64,000 nucleotides of DNA. Source: Artemisia argyi (Eukaryota > Streptophyta > Magnoliopsida > Asterales > Asteraceae). Shown here piece after piece: positions 21,423 to 34,404 of this stretch (positions are counted from its first letter, which is position 1; each line of letters opens with the position of its first letter). The notes below the pieces were generated by a model, which was not told where the DNA came from, made no database searches, and was given only the letters and a program-made list of their open reading frames with translations. The translations under genes and the position numbers were made by a program. The stretch covers positions 108,992,949-109,056,948 of the forward strand of contig CM060696.1 of assembly GCA_030686995.1 (NCBI GenBank). The letters are read 5' to 3'.

Positions 21423-24400
21423 TGTAATCCCCCGTAAATTTCCCTATAAATAGTAAAAGTAAATCAAAGACTAATATATCATTACGTTAATTTATAACGT
21501 TTTTACCGATAACAAATTTTTTTTATTTATTTAAATATGCTATGTTACTTAAAATCACTACGATACTCATGATCCCTTTTTGCTTGGAACGATGCTCACA
21601 CATGTACCACTATAGTCTAAAATCGCGAGAATATTAAAAATTTCTTTTATTCGTTACAAACCTGCATTTTCCGACATTTTTTCAAAAATTACTATTCATC
21701 GGTTACTATTCACAAAACACTATTCATCATTTTACTATTCATCGTTTTTGGAGTCGGTTAGTGATATTGAGATGTTTTTCAAAAATTTTACTATTCACGA
21801 AACACTATTCACAAAATACTATTCACTCTCGGACTCACGTAAACGTTTCACTAATAAATTTCTAAACTTATCACTAATCACAATTAATATTTTACTAATC
21901 ATAAAATACACCTAAACGGACCCTAAATCTCACCCTAAGCCCAACGTCATTTTTGGCTTGTTACTATTCACGACCCAAACCAAATTAAGCTCATTCTTCT
22001 TTCTTTTGTTTTTCATTCCACTCGACTAGGACAAGTAAGAAACGAGCCTCGTATGCTCAAATCCTACACACGACACACACATATTTTTACACACCCTCGT
22101 TCCTCCCCTAGCCAACATTTAGAGTGTCGATTTTTAGGTTCCCCACGTCGAGTCTAGGTACGTTTTACTAGGCAAAGCATATGTCCCAAAAACGATTTCA
22201 TAAAATCTCATCTAATCCAAAACTAAACCGTTTTAAACCCCGTTTGTTTCTATAAAGTCCTAAAAATATTTCTAACACAATTTCAAGTCTAAATATTACA
22301 TTTGATCAACCATCACCAAGCCTAGCCAAAAATTGCAAATCGTTTTAAGAAAGAAATAGATATGTCGACATGCATTTTACAAACAAAAGTGTACTTCCTT
22401 GATTCATGCACACTCAATTGCTTATAATACTCAACTAGGCCAAGTACTACAACTTTTTAAAATATTTTTTTCGCAACTACCATGACCTTTTAAAACTTTC
22501 AATTCTCACGTTTTCTTTGAAAGTAAACATGTCGACACATATGAAAACAAAAACCTTGAGTGAATTACTTACTCTTACACATTGGACTTTTGAAAACAAG
22601 CAACAATCCCATCACAATAAATTTTAGATACTAGGATACACCAAGTACCAAATTCATTTCAAAGTTTCAATTGTCCACGTTCTTTTTGATTTTGAGGATG
22701 TCGACACTAGAAACCAAGATATGGAGTAACTTGTTACTCTTGCACATCTAGACTTTTTGTAACACTCCAACATCACATCACATTAAATAATATTCACTAG
22801 AACACTCCAAGGTTCATATATAAATTCCATGCATGCATGCTTTCGTTTCATTTCCATGCAAAACCAAACAATGAGAACCATGTTACTTTTCTTCCTTCCA
22901 AGACTTTTGGAAGCCTCCTGCTACACTCTACCATCAAATCTCATAAATTCATAACCATTAAAACACTCCAAAAATTCCATATATATAGCACCTTGCATGC
23001 ATGCATTCGTTTACCACATTCATACAAACCAAAAACTCACCAAAAATATTAAGTCTTTAGTCTAGCTTGGGTCGAAGCATTTGGGTAGGAAATTCAAGGG
23101 ATTCGTGTGGATTTAGGAGAAACACGTTATTGTTTGTGAACCTTGGTCGAGCACACATACACACTACGTACTCATCTCACTCACTTCTCGACTCTACGTC
23201 TTGTTTTAACCACCACTTTGGTGTCGTAAGTTACTAACAAACTCTTTTCAATATTTTTATAAAACTTCCATTTGCATTATTTTTATACGCGACACACACA
23301 ATTGCACCTCTTTATTCGAAAACTAAATATACAACATATATATATTTTACGTTCGTCTATATATTTCACACCTTAACAAATAAACTATGTAGAGTTTTGA
23401 AACTAAAAAGCTACGTACAACCTATTTTAGAATACATTTCTAACGTATACAAACAAGTATCGAAAACTTTTAAAATTTTTCTAAGTCTTTTGTTTTATAA
23501 AAACTTGTCCCATGCTAGCCCAAAACGCACGTATATCTTTAAATTTTACTTAACAAGCATGCCATTTTATTTCACAAACTAATTGTCCTCATGACAAACA
23601 ATCATTTTCGTATGAAAACTTTATAATAAAAATCGCGTTTTGAACCTATAAAAGTCACCAAGCAAATCGACTTGGAAACTAACTTTGGAAAATTTTAGTA
23701 TCGACTGGGCCTTAAGACCCAATCATTTCAAAATAAGCTAATCGTATAAGCTATTACCATAAGCTGATTGGTAACTTTTTCATACTCCTAACATTAGCCC
23801 AAAACAAAGCCCAAAAACCCCGTAGGCCCATTGGATTTAAAAATACTAACGGGCCTTAGTTTTTCGTTAAAAGCCCATAAGCTATCAATAAGCTTTTTCG
23901 AACTAATAAGCTGTCAAAATAAGTTAAATAAGCTATTTTGAAACTAAGTAAGAAATAAAAACACTAAGTTTTGAAATTAGTGAAGTTGGGACTAAATTTG
24001 CAAAATTTATGAAAATCGGGTTAAAAGTGTCAACTTTTCAAAGTTTCGATATAAAATGTCATTTCGTAAATTAAAGGGTGAAAACTGATTTTTATAAACT
24101 CTAGGGTGAAAGGTGTAAGAAATATAAAGTTTTGGACGTAAAATGTAAATATATTTAATTTTGGACTAACGGCGTAACGCTAACGCCGTTAGGGTAAAAA
24201 GTGTAAATTTTTAGAAAATACAAGGGCCATATATATAAAATTAATATTTTTATTTTTACTTTCCATTTTTACAATTTCACGTAGCGACGTTACGTTTATT
24301 TTAAGACTATTATTTTTATTACTATTATTATTATTAAACGTTACGTTTATTTTCAAATTATTATTACTATTACTATTTTTATTATTAAACGTTACGTTAT

Positions 24401-25501
24401 TTTCAAACTATTATTACTATTACTACTTTTATTATTAAACGTTACGTTATTTTCAAACTATTATTATTATTACTATTATTAAACGTTACGTTTTATTTCA
24501 AACTATCGTTATTATTAAACCTTACGTTATATATAACTAAACTAAACGAACAATATACTATAAAAACCAAATGTCTTACTAACGTCAAATTAACAAATCA
24601 TGCATTTAAAAACTACTCGCGATTAAAACCCTAAGACTATCAAACACTAAAACATGCCATATATTATCTAGGTCGTGTGTGGAGTCGTTCCCATTTTGCA
24701 AACTGAGTATCGATATATATTTTTATTCACTAAACCACTAAGGTGAGTTCATAGCCTCGCCTTTACATATTTAAATGTTTTATAAACCCTGCGAGGGGGA
24801 TACATGCTAGTTTTTACAAACTGAACACAAGTATTTTCTTGGTATGCTTTACCTGATCTCGTTATTGCTTAAGTACATTTCCTTGCTAAAAGCCCCTCAT
24901 ATCATGAGCCTTAGTCACCCAGGAGGTGAACGTAAATAATTGTGGATAGATCTATTAGGGACTGACCATCCCCGTTTGGGAGTTCGAGAAAACAACCAAA
25001 CGCACTTTATTTGAAATCTAATAGGTTACTGGCAAGAACCTATCCCGAGGGCCCCCTGTTACTATAATCCATCATTCGTGATGAGATCTGTTAATCGGCT
25101 GAGCGTCATGAGCTTAATGCAATAACAACTGTTTTTAACTTATAATTGTATGACGGTGCAATTATCACTTATAACTTGTGTTCAATCTTTTAAACTTAAA
25201 CCTATGAATATCACTCAACTTTTGTTGACTTTTAGCATGTTTATCTCAGGTCTATAACGAGCAAGGATGGGACGGAAGAGCACGAAATTCTCACAAAGGC
25301 TATAAAATTTTATTATCATTCGAAAACCTATTTAAAAAATTTTAAAAAACCACTGGGACCTCATTTTGAAAACTCTGATATTTATAAAAATTCGAATGAT
25401 AAATATTTTTAGAAAATCATTTTCTACTGAAAAACTATGAGCTGTGAAGTAACACCCAATCTTTATTCCGCTGCAAATATTTCAAAATTGGGGGTGTTAC
25501 A
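21423..25501 (+). repeat. right LTR of E4
   Basis: 4079 bp, TGTAATCCCCC...GGGGGTGTTACA, uninterrupted. The empty E5 target is at about 21866-21880. It carries the hairpin-capable CTAACGGCGT...ACGCCGTTAG near 24167-24192 and an AACGTTACGTT array at about 24285-24525. Confidence 0.88.
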
Positions 25502-27843
25502 CTGTGTGGCTAGCACAAGAAAAATCACAAAAATATGGCAAAGTTGGGATTCAATAGACTAGCTGATACTCTTTAACATGTGAAAGTTCCAAAGCCTAAC
25601 TCTTAATACACAAATCTCTAAAATTCATGCCATTTTTGGAAAATCTGAGATAATGCAATTTTGACTTTATTAGATATTAAGCCAACTTGACTTAAGTGAA
25701 ACTCTAACTTGATTTTCTGGATGATTGTGTTACAATAAGCTAAGTTAAGACTAAAATAAGCTAAATCACTAACTTGTGGATGGTTATGGGTCATATACTA
25801 CTCTAAATTCAACACAGATGGATTTTTAGGCCTAAGTTTGTGTGATTTTGACTTTTCTACAAATGAGGTCTGAGTTTTATTACTTAAAGGTCCTAGTTAA
25901 ACCTAAAGAAGCATGTACCAACGATGAACAACCACCAAAAACCTTTTGATCACTCTGAACACCCTAGATCCAAACAGTCCTGATAAAAGCTGGATTTTGG
26001 TTTTTTAGATCAAACAAATTCCTGAGACCTCTTAATTGCTTCTAATTAACTTATTATGGTTTCATAAGTCTATAAGAACACAGAAACAAGGGCTGCAAAC
26101 ACAGATGACCAAGAAATCAATTATACTAATTTGACTGTATAAATTTGATTTTTAGCTACTATAAATTTACATGAACAAGCTATCTATTTTAGGTTATATT
26201 ATGACTAAACAACATCAAATAAGCATAAACAAACCAATAAGCAGATGAATAAGGTATGCCACAGTAAAAACAAGGAAATGAGATTATGACTTACAAAGTG
26301 CAATCCTGCCAAACTATGAACCAAGGACCAAAGATCTTTCCTATAGAACCTCCACAGATTCACTAACCCAGGGCAATCCAGAATTCACCCTGCTCCAACT
26401 TGTTCACCATGAAACCTGCAATTTTTTGATTTTATTTCTATTTTCTTGAATTTTTTTTATATTTTTGCTTTCTTATACTAAACTGATTTCCAAGGTTTCT
26501 AATAGCTCTTATAAGCTATATGGGAGCTTATATGATCTATTTGAGTCCACAGTAACAGCTTATGATCAATATAACTTGCACTTGAGATTTCAAACATAAA
26601 AATGCAATTTAGAGAATTGAAACAGGAAACTTTGGAATTAAGATCATAAAAACTTTAACTTAGATTATAGAAACTGAGTACAAGGTTTGAAAGCTTGAAA
26701 TAACAACTGAATTACAGAATACAATACATACGATTTTAATTTCACTAATTAAAACTACACTCTATGTCTTCTGCCTTCTCCTTCCTTTTATAGCCAAAAT
26801 TAGGGTTCCCATTGACTTTCTGAGCAAATCCTACTTCAAATCCTGACCTTTCAATGCTCTGAGATGATCTTAGCCGTTTAAACGTTTTCGGCGCCAAAAG
26901 TAGAACAGGTGGATTGGGGTTGTTTCAGAACAATTAAAGAATTGTGGAGTATTGTGGAGGTGGCAAGGGGACAATTTGGATAGTAGGAATGGGCTATGGG
27001 TCAAGTAGGTCACAAAACATGCTGTAAAACCATGGAGGTTGAGTGTTTGATGGTGGGGAAGCATTTAATGCTTCTTGGGTGTATACGGGGTGTAGAGGGT
27101 GAGGTGGAGGTAGAAAGTAGTCAAGTTGGGAGAGGTGAGGTGGTGGAAAACCACCTAGTTTCAGGAATGCAGGGGTGGGGGAGACGGGTGAACAGTGGGA
27201 GTGGTATTTTGGTGGGGTGTTGACCGTTTGACCCTGGTTTAAATATTAAGGGTGTGGGCTGGGCCTAGGGAAGGGATTGGGCTTGGTGTTCATTTATTTT
27301 GGGTTTGGTTTTGGTTTTAATACTTAGGGTCCGGTTTGGTTTGTGTAATAAAAGCCCAAGGACTAGTTTTGTAATTTTGGATTTTTGGGGGACTAAACCT
27401 GTAAATATCACAATATTAACACAAGGACCAATTTTGCCATTCATGAATAGTACAAGGTTTGAATTTATTGATTTTCCATTTTTTAAAACCTGAGGACTAA
27501 TTTTGACATTTTTTTGAAACTTGGGGGACTAAAGTTGTAATTTTGCAATTTTTACTTTAAAGGACTTATTTTGACAACTTGTGAATCCCCAAGGACCTTT
27601 GATGATATTTAACATGTTTTGAATAACCAGGGACTAGTTTTGACAACTTTTGAAACTTGAGGGACTGAAACTGCCAATTATGCAAACTTTGTTCGTTTTT
27701 TATCTGTTTTTGATTATTTTGCATTTGAAACATATAAAACACACTTCTAAGATATTTTCAGTATTTTGATGCATATTTGAGTGTTTTTGGATGTTTTGGC
27801 AGCTCAGATTAGTATAAAATGATGAGTATTTAGACACTTATCA

Positions 27844-27879
27844 ATCCCCCACACTAAAATATTGCTAGTCCCTAGCAAT
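27844..27879 (-). other. polypurine tract and terminal hairpin of E2
   Basis: On the minus strand ATTGCTAG-GGA-CTAGCAAT (27879-27861) is a perfect 8-bp hairpin. It is followed by GTGTGGGGGAT (27854-27844) and then the 3' LTR at 27843. Confidence 0.8.
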
Positions 27880-28320
27880 CTTTTGAGAAAAACTTAATGG
27901 ATTTGAAACTCTTTACCAAAAGCCATCACTTCTGGAGTAGCCAAATGTATCAGTTCAAGTAAGAATTATGGTCCATTTGATAACCATGTGATTTTGAGCA
28001 AACCACCAGCTGTCAACGAATTTGTTTTGTCTTTACCAAAAGCCGTTTGCTTCTGGACTAGCCAACTCTTGATGGACAAAGTCAACATCTTGGTGAGCTG
28101 ATTACCAATTATGGTTTTTCCACTGCCTTTACCACAAGCCATAATCTTGCGGGCTAGCCAACTCATTCACTTTTTAGGATATGGCGAGTTGATTTACCAT
28201 ACAATTTTGGGCAAATTTCAAGCCATCAACGGTTTTGAGATATCTTTACCAAGAGCCGTTTGCTCCTGGATTAGCCAATCCTTATGTGGGTTAGACATGA
28301 TGGACTGATAACCATTTATT
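27880..28320 (-). repeat. short subrepeats in the 3' noncoding region of E2
   Basis: CTTTACCAAAAGCC-type phrases followed by CT(T/C)...GGA(C/T)TAGCCAA occur four times on the + strand, at 27911, 28031, 28127 and 28244 (spacing 120, 96 and 117). ORFs here are by-products of the repetition. Confidence 0.75.
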
Positions 28321-28400
28321 GCATTTCTAAGTGTGAAAAAACTTTAAATTTTGATCAAATGAGGGTGCTTGATGGAACATGTGTTTGAATTCGTGAGAAT

Positions 28401-28435
28401 CCCCCCCCCCCCCCCCACACTTATTGCCCTCAATA
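28401..28435 (-). other. internal hairpin plus G16 purine tract of E2
   Basis: In sense orientation TATTG-AGGG-CAATA (28435-28422) is followed by AGTGTG and an uninterrupted run of 16 G (28416-28401). It is the counterpart of 4227-4267 in E1 and 48369-48408 in E3. It lies about 0.55 kb upstream of the true PPT. Confidence 0.6.
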
Positions 28436-28620
28436 TTCAAAGTACCGGGTGTTAAACTGACACTTAGAATATAAGAAGGAAATACTAGTAACCTTTATTT
28501 TAGTTTATTTACATGTTTTTTTTTTTATTATTATTTTTTTTTGAGGATATATATACATATATACAACATGTGGGGCATCTCCCCCACACTAGGGTGGTAC
28601 ACACGGGTGAAAACCCATGT

Positions 28621-28735
28621 TCAGCTACTGTTTTTGATTACCGAGTCGCTAGCTTGACTCGACCTCGAATTGATTTGTTCATGAGGAAGCTACTGTTTTT
28701 GTTTACTGAGTCGCTAGCTTGACTCGACCCCGAAT
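28621..28735 (-). repeat. duplicated post-stop GAGTC hairpin of E2
   Basis: A 65-bp direct repeat directly after the integrase stop codon. Each copy contains GAGTCAAGCTAGCGACTC in sense, at 28725-28708 and 28660-28643. The sense GGGTTTTCACCC (about 28613-28602) lies in the place of the TGGG/CCCA hairpin seen in E1 and E3. Confidence 0.75.
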
Positions 28736-29463
28736 TTATTGGTCCATGGGGAAAGTTTGGAGATCCAGGACAACCATTGGTTGTATGTCCCCTCCAAAAT
28801 AGTGTTTTAACCGATGACCATTTACTTTGAAATTGGGACCGTCGGGTTGCAATAACTCAACAGTTCCATATGGGTATACTTTTGCTACAGTAAATGGTCC
28901 AGACCAACGGGTTTTTAGTTTACCCGAGAAAATTTTTAATCTTGAATTGAAAAGAAGGACTCTGTCACCAACGTTGAAAACGCGGTTCTTTATTTTAGAG
29001 TCATGTATCTTCTTAGTCTTTTCTTTATAGATTAAAGAATTTTCGTAAGCTTGATCACGTAGTTCATTTAATTCGTTTAGTTGAACTTTACGGTGATCAC
29101 CTGCTGTCTGAAGGTCGAAATTTGCATGTTTTAAGGCCCAATAGGCCTTATGTTCTAATTCGATCGGAAGATGGCATGCTTTCCCGTACACTAGCTTATA
29201 TGGAGTACACCCGATGGGTGTTTTGTAAGCAGTGTGGAAAGCCCATAATGCATCATCCAGCTTATCCGACCAAGAGGCACGGTTTTCACCAACCGTCCTC
29301 TCCAGAATTCTCTTAATACCCCGATTCGAGACCTCCACCTGCCCACTTGTTTGGGGGTGATATGCTGTCGAAAGACGGTGAGTTACACCATATTTCAGCA
29401 TCACTCTTGCAAATTGTTCATTGCAGAAGTGTGTGCCACGATCACTGATAATGGCACGAGGAG
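28736..29463 (-). pseudogene. E2 integrase, C-terminal part (after the frameshift)
   Basis: This frame continues the integrase core. In-frame sequence up to about 29462 contains the second catalytic Asp (SDRGTHF context) and [14 protein letters not shown] holds the catalytic Glu. Residues downstream include a [14 protein letters not shown] segment and the (R)WSGPF motif typical of the GPY/F-containing C-terminal domain, then the natural C-terminus. The part is separated from upstream pol by loss of one base at about 29463/29464. No envelope-like ORF follows. Confidence 0.88.
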
Positions 29464-31077
29464 TCCGAATATGGCAAAGAGAGACTTCAAAAATTTCACA
29501 ACAACTCGGGCGTCATTGGTGGGTAAAGCTTTCGCCTCAACCCATTTAGACAAATAATCGACAGCCACGAGTATGTATTTATTCCCTCGTGAAGACGGGA
29601 ATGGTCCCATAAAATCAATGCCCCACATATCAAATATTTCACAGACTTGGATGGCGTTTTGCGGCATTTCATTCTTTTTGGAAATATTCCCGTGACGCTG
29701 GCAAGCCTCACAGGTTTTGATAAGTTCATGGGCGTCTTTATAGATCGTGGGCCAAAAGAATCCTGAATCAAACACCTTTTTGGCGGTGTAGTTTGGGTTA
29801 TGATGTCCCCTCGTGGGTCCATCATGACAAGCTTTAAGAATTTCCATGGCTTCTTGGCCATGGACACACCGTCGGATGACTTGATCCGCACATATTTTGA
29901 ACAAGTAGGGGTCGTACCAGAAGTAATGTTTCACATCTTTAAAGAATTTTCTTTTCTGTTGGGATGACATCCCTTTCACAACGAAATTTCCCGCATGGTA
30001 ATTTGCAAAGTCGGTAAACCATGGGGTAGTAGCATCATCCCGGGTAGAGATTAGAATGAGAGTCTCCAGAGGAAAAGTTTCATTAATTTCTTTTCTGTCG
30101 AGAATATCCTGATGAGGATTCTCTAACCGGGACAAATGATCAGCAGCAAGGTTCTCTGCTCCTTTTTTGTCTCGTATGAGTATATCGAATTCCTGAAGGA
30201 GCAGGACCCAACGGAGCAGTCTTGGCTTTGCGTCCTGTTTAGTGAACAAGTATTTCAGAGCCGAATGGTCCGTATACACCACACATTTGGTTAGGATTAA
30301 GTAAGACCTAAATTTCTCAAAGGCATATACCACAGCTAATAATTCTTTTTCTGTGGTGGTATAGTGTGTTTGAGCTTCACTCATCGTCTTACTTGCGTAG
30401 TGTATTGGCTGAAAATGTTTTGTTTTGCGTTGCCCCAGAACTGCACCAATAGCGAAATCGCTAGCATCGTACATAAGTTCGAAGGGTAAGTCCCAGTCGG
30501 GGGCAACAAGGATCGGTGCCTCGGTAAGCCTTTTCTTTAAAGTAGAAAAAGCTTTGATGCACTCGGAGGAAAAGATGAAAGGAGCTTCCTTTTCAAGAAG
30601 ATGAGTCATGGGCCGGGCTATTTTGGAGAAATCCTGAATGAATCTCCAATAGAACCCGGCATGGCCGAGGAAACTCCTTATGCCTTTAACAGTGGTGGGA
30701 TGAGGTAGTTTAGCTATAACATCAATTTTGGCCTTATCGAACTCAATCCCACTTTTTGAAATTTTATGGCCGAGGACAATGCCTTCCTTAACCATAAAAT
30801 GGCTCTTCTCCCAGTTTAGACAAAGATTAGTGTCTTCACAACGTTGAAGCATCTTTTCTAAATGGGAGAGGCACGAGTCGAAAGAATTCCCGATGACTGA
30901 GAAGTCATCCATGAATACCTCCATGGATTTCCCAATCATGTCGTGGAAAATAGCCATCATGCACCTCTGGAAGGTGCCCGGAGCGTTGCATAACTCAAAA
31001 GGCATGCGACGATAGGCAAACGTCCCGTAAGGGCATGTGAAGGTAGTCTTCTCTTGATCCTGAGGGTCAATGGGAAT
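29464..31077 (-). pseudogene. E2 pol middle part: RT C-terminal half, RNase H, integrase N-terminal half
   Basis: In frame with the upstream gag-pro ORF but separated by a TAG at 31080-31078. From the first Met (31005): FMDD at residues 31-34 is the RT catalytic YxDD equivalent, and [12 protein letters not shown] is the Ty3 RT connection. [16 protein letters not shown] starts RNase H, with [10 protein letters not shown] later. Next come an HHCC-type region (GHHNPN...CEACQRHG) and the integrase core start [14 protein letters not shown] with the first catalytic Asp. The true frame ends at about 29464; the last 20 or so codons to 29401 are out of frame. Confidence 0.92.
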
Positions 31078-34000
31078 CTAGAAGTAACCCGAGAAGTCAT
31101 CGAGGAAGCAATAATACTCATTCCCCGCTAGTCTCTCGAGCATTTGATCCATAAAGGGCAGAGGAAAATGGTCCTTGCGGGTGGCTTCGTTAAGCTTTCT
31201 GTAATCGATACATACTCGCCACCCTGTAACCAAACGAGTTGGTATCAACTCGTTATCCTCATTTGTGACAACCGTGATGCCACCCTTTTTTGGAACACAA
31301 TGTATTTGGCTAACCCAAGGACTTTCTGATATGGGGTAAATCAATCCAGCATCGAGAAGTTTGATAACTTCTTGCTTGATAACTTCATGGATTTTTTTAT
31401 TTACCCTTCTTTGATGCTGCACGGCAGGCTTAAAGTCATCCTCCATTAGGATTTTGTGTGTACAAAAATCCGGGTTAATACCCTTTATGTCTGAGAGCTT
31501 CCAAGCAATTGTTTGTTTGTGGGACTTTAATACCTTAAGCAGCGCGGTTTTCTCCTCATCCTTTAAATCTTTAGCAATAATGACTGGTAACTTATCGTTA
31601 CCTTCCAAGAATGCATATTCTAGATGAGGAGGCAGGTCCTTAAGTTTGACCTCGGGGAAATCATCATTTTTCTCAACATATTTGATTTCCGCGTTATGAA
31701 GTTGTTGAGGTAGAACAGGAAGAGGAGAGGGATCTTTGTTTAATAATTTCTCAAGGAGAAAGATATCCCCCTTCGGGTCAATCTCTTGGTTATCAATTCC
31801 TTCGGGAACTGAATCACTTTTGAGAAAGGCCTCTATTTCCTCAAGGACGAATTCACTTCCCTCAAACGGAGTGAGGGAAGGAGAAGAATTAGCGATTATG
31901 TGGTGAGAAGAGGGAGTGGGATTGCCACTCGAAGAACTATCAGCGAATCCAAGGATTTCCTGAGCATACTCCTCGGATGCGATGTCAATGACATCAATTC
32001 GGTTAACCGATTCAGCATCATAATTCGAGGAGTATCTCGAGGTTTGATCAAGGTTGAACGTTATCGCTTCAGTGCCAACTCGTAACGTGATTTCCTCATC
32101 GAAAACATCGATTAATGCACGACCCTTCCTTAAGAATCCCCTCCCAAGAATGAGAGGAACTCTTGGATCCGCATCGAAATCAACAACGACAAAGTCTGCC
32201 GGAAAATGGAACTTTCCCACTCTTACAAATACGTCCTCAGCAATACCAAGGGGACGTGAAATTGAACGGTCTGCAAGCTCGAGAGTCATGCATGTGGGAC
32301 TAAGTGCCTGAAGAGAGAGCTTTTTCCAAACTGAGTGGGGCATTAAGTTGATGCTTGCACCAAGATCGGCCAAGGCAAAGCACTCAACCATCCCTGGGAA
32401 AATACATGGTATTAGAAATTTCCCAGGGTCTCCTAGCTTCTCGGGAAGCTGTTTCAACAGAACTGCATAGCAGTTTTCATAGAGTGGAGTTCGTGCCATC
32501 TCAAACAGTTTTTCTTTATTGCTCAACAGGTTTTTGATTGTCGATGCAAATTTGGGCATTAAAAGAAGAGCATTCGCGAAACTAATATCAAAGTGTAGCT
32601 CTTGGAAAATTTGGAAACTTTTTTCCATCTGATGATTAGCTTTTTCACGGAGCTTCTGATCTTGCAATCGTGAGGGATATGGAATTGATGGTTTAGGGTT
32701 GGCTTTTGGGGTTTCAACAGGACCTTCGGGAGTTTCAAACACGACTCTTTTAGGGGGAGTCGGGACCGGGACAACTGGAGGAGGGATGTCATTGGTACCT
32801 CCGTTATTAGTAGGAAGTACCGTATCCGTAGTATCCTTAGTATAACATTCCTCTACCTGGATAGGAGAAGTGGTAGAAGGAGCTGTGGGTCCTTTATAAG
32901 AAACTCCACTTCTTGTGGTGATCGCCTTTACATCGCCCCTCGGATTAGCGATCGTGTTGCTAGGTAAAGTAGTACCTGAGCCCGAGGGTCGATCATTTAA
33001 AGACTTCTTCAATTCATAGATTTGACTAACCAGTACTTTGTTCAGTTCATCTTGGGATTTCATAAACTGTTTTAATAACTCATCAGATGATGGTCCAGTT
33101 GGAACAATGGCTTGATTTTGGTTTGGAAAATTTTGAGCCCGATTGTTTTGGAAATTCCCATGTTGCTGGTTTTTATTGCTCTGGAAGTGGTTTTGTTGTT
33201 GAAAATTACCCTGAGGATAATTGTTCTGACCTTGATTTCGGTTATAATTCCCTTGGTTTTGATTTTGTTGAACCTGGTTTTGACCAGCGTTAAAATTCCC
33301 TTGGTTGTTAAAACCTTGGTTCATTCGGTTCTGGTTCTGATTTTGGTTAAAGTTCTGGTTTCTGTTTTGACCATTTTGGTTCTGGGACTGATTAAATCCC
33401 GGTGGTCCAATGTAGTTATTAGATCGGTAGCTCAAAAGGTTTCGATCCCCTTGTGGTTGGTAAGAATTACCTCCCGTATTATAGGAACCCTGAGCTGCGT
33501 ACACGTTTTCATGAGCTGAGCCACCGGAGGTTGGGCACTCTGTGTACGGATGTGGACCACCGCAAGTTTCGCAACTTGGGTTAACAACTTTGACCTGATT
33601 ATGATTTGTCTGATGGATACGTAAAACTGCTGTAGACAAATCATCGAGCTTTTTAGCTAGGATGGATATCTCATTGCTTGCCGGAGTGACTGACTTAAAT
33701 GAGTCGTTCCTCTCAGCAGAGGAGTCCCAAAAGTTATGATGGGCAGTCATGTTTTCGATTAAGTCATAGTACTCTTCAGGAGTCCTTTTCATAAAGGTGC
33801 CCCCAGCAGCAACATTGATGGTGTCCCGATGGCGAAGAGTCAAACCATTATAGAAGGTGTCAATAATGGTGACAAGAAGCATATTATGGTTGGGACATCG
33901 ATCAATGGCGAGTTTGTAGCGTTCCCATGCCTCGAATAAAGATTCGTCAGGAAGCTGTCTGAAGTTGCTGATATCATTCCTCAGCTTTGTGACCATAGAT

Positions 34001-34404
34001 GGTGGAAAGTATTTGGCCAGAAATTTAGTGATCATCTCATCAAAAGTGTTGATCGAATTTTTCGGAAGTCGATTGAACCAGGAAGTCGCATGATGAGTGA
34101 GGGAATAGGGAAAAAGGTACAAACGTAGGCCGTCGTCGGTGACGCCATTTTGTTTCATGCTCTGGGTGACGGTTAAAAATTTATCAAGATGCTTGTTAGC
34201 ATCGTCACTCGGCAATCCATGGAACTGGCACGAATTCTGGATCTGTTGTATCATGTGGTGTTTTAATCCAAAGTCCGTAGCTCCAATAGTGAGTGGTGCA
34301 ATGGGTCCACCCCTCCCGTGCATGGTAGGTTGACACAGTTCCTCCATTGTTCGGGTGTCAGGAACTGGTTCCTCATTGGGAGGGATTGGGGGCTCGTCGT
34401 TCAT
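31078..34404 (-). pseudogene. E2 gag-protease-RT N-terminal part (Athila-like)
   Basis: 1108 codons. Residues about 20-240 are Athila-type gag (capsid-like, with TMEELCQPT near the start). C278-E-T-C-G-G-P-H-P-Y-T-E-C290 is a CX2CX3HX4C zinc knuckle, a variant of CX2CX4HX4C. Residues 300-430 are Asn/Gln-rich low complexity. The protease active site ADLGASINLM has Asp at residue 680 and VPLILGRGFL follows. RT begins about residue 960 (VRRVNKKIHEVIKQ-type region, then RVCIDYRKLNEATRKDHFPLPFMD) and runs to FLDDFSGYF, where a TAG (31080-31078) ends the frame in place of an expected Gln codon, consistent with a C-to-T transition. Otherwise the reading frame is open, so inactivation is recent. Confidence 0.92.

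Larger units (their letters stand above)
9627..25501 (+). mobile_element. E4: non-autonomous chromovirus-type element with about 4.1 kb LTRs, plus a partial second unit
   Basis: LTRs at 9984-17889 (interrupted by E5) and 21423-25501 begin TGTAATCCCCC and end GGGGGTGTTACA, giving an inverted terminal match. The PBS TGGCATCAGAGC (17893) fits tRNA-iMet. The internal region (17890-21422) has only a short gag-like ORF and two antisense ORFs. Upstream of the left LTR, 9627-9983 repeats the last 335 bp of the internal region including its PPT, so a neighbouring unit once lay there. The right TSD would be CTGTG (25502-25506); the left flank is deleted. Confidence 0.82.
8251..27843 (-). repeat. 3' LTR of E2, interrupted
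   Basis: LTR sequence occupies 8251-9626 and 25502-27843. Compared with the right-hand LTR it has a 265-bp tandem duplication (8892-9421). It lacks about 555 bp corresponding to 37278-37832, lost at the left edge of the E4 insertion. A minus-strand TATAAAAG box lies at 26786-26793. The U3-side segment 27355-27680 contains repeated GGACTA-type phrases (for example GGGGACTAAA) typical of decaying short repeats. Confidence 0.88.

Noticed and set aside
27880..28310. CRISPR-like array of spaced repeats
   Set aside because: Repeats are imperfect, unevenly spaced (96-120 bp) and lie in a plant retrotransposon 3' region; no cas genes.
28736..29404. A separate host gene with integrase homology
   Set aside because: It is the direct continuation of E2 integrase after a one-base deletion, in the right order and strand.
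33112..33519. 135-codon plus-strand hydrophobic ORF
   Set aside because: Antisense shadow of the Asn/Gln-rich low-complexity part of E2 gag.
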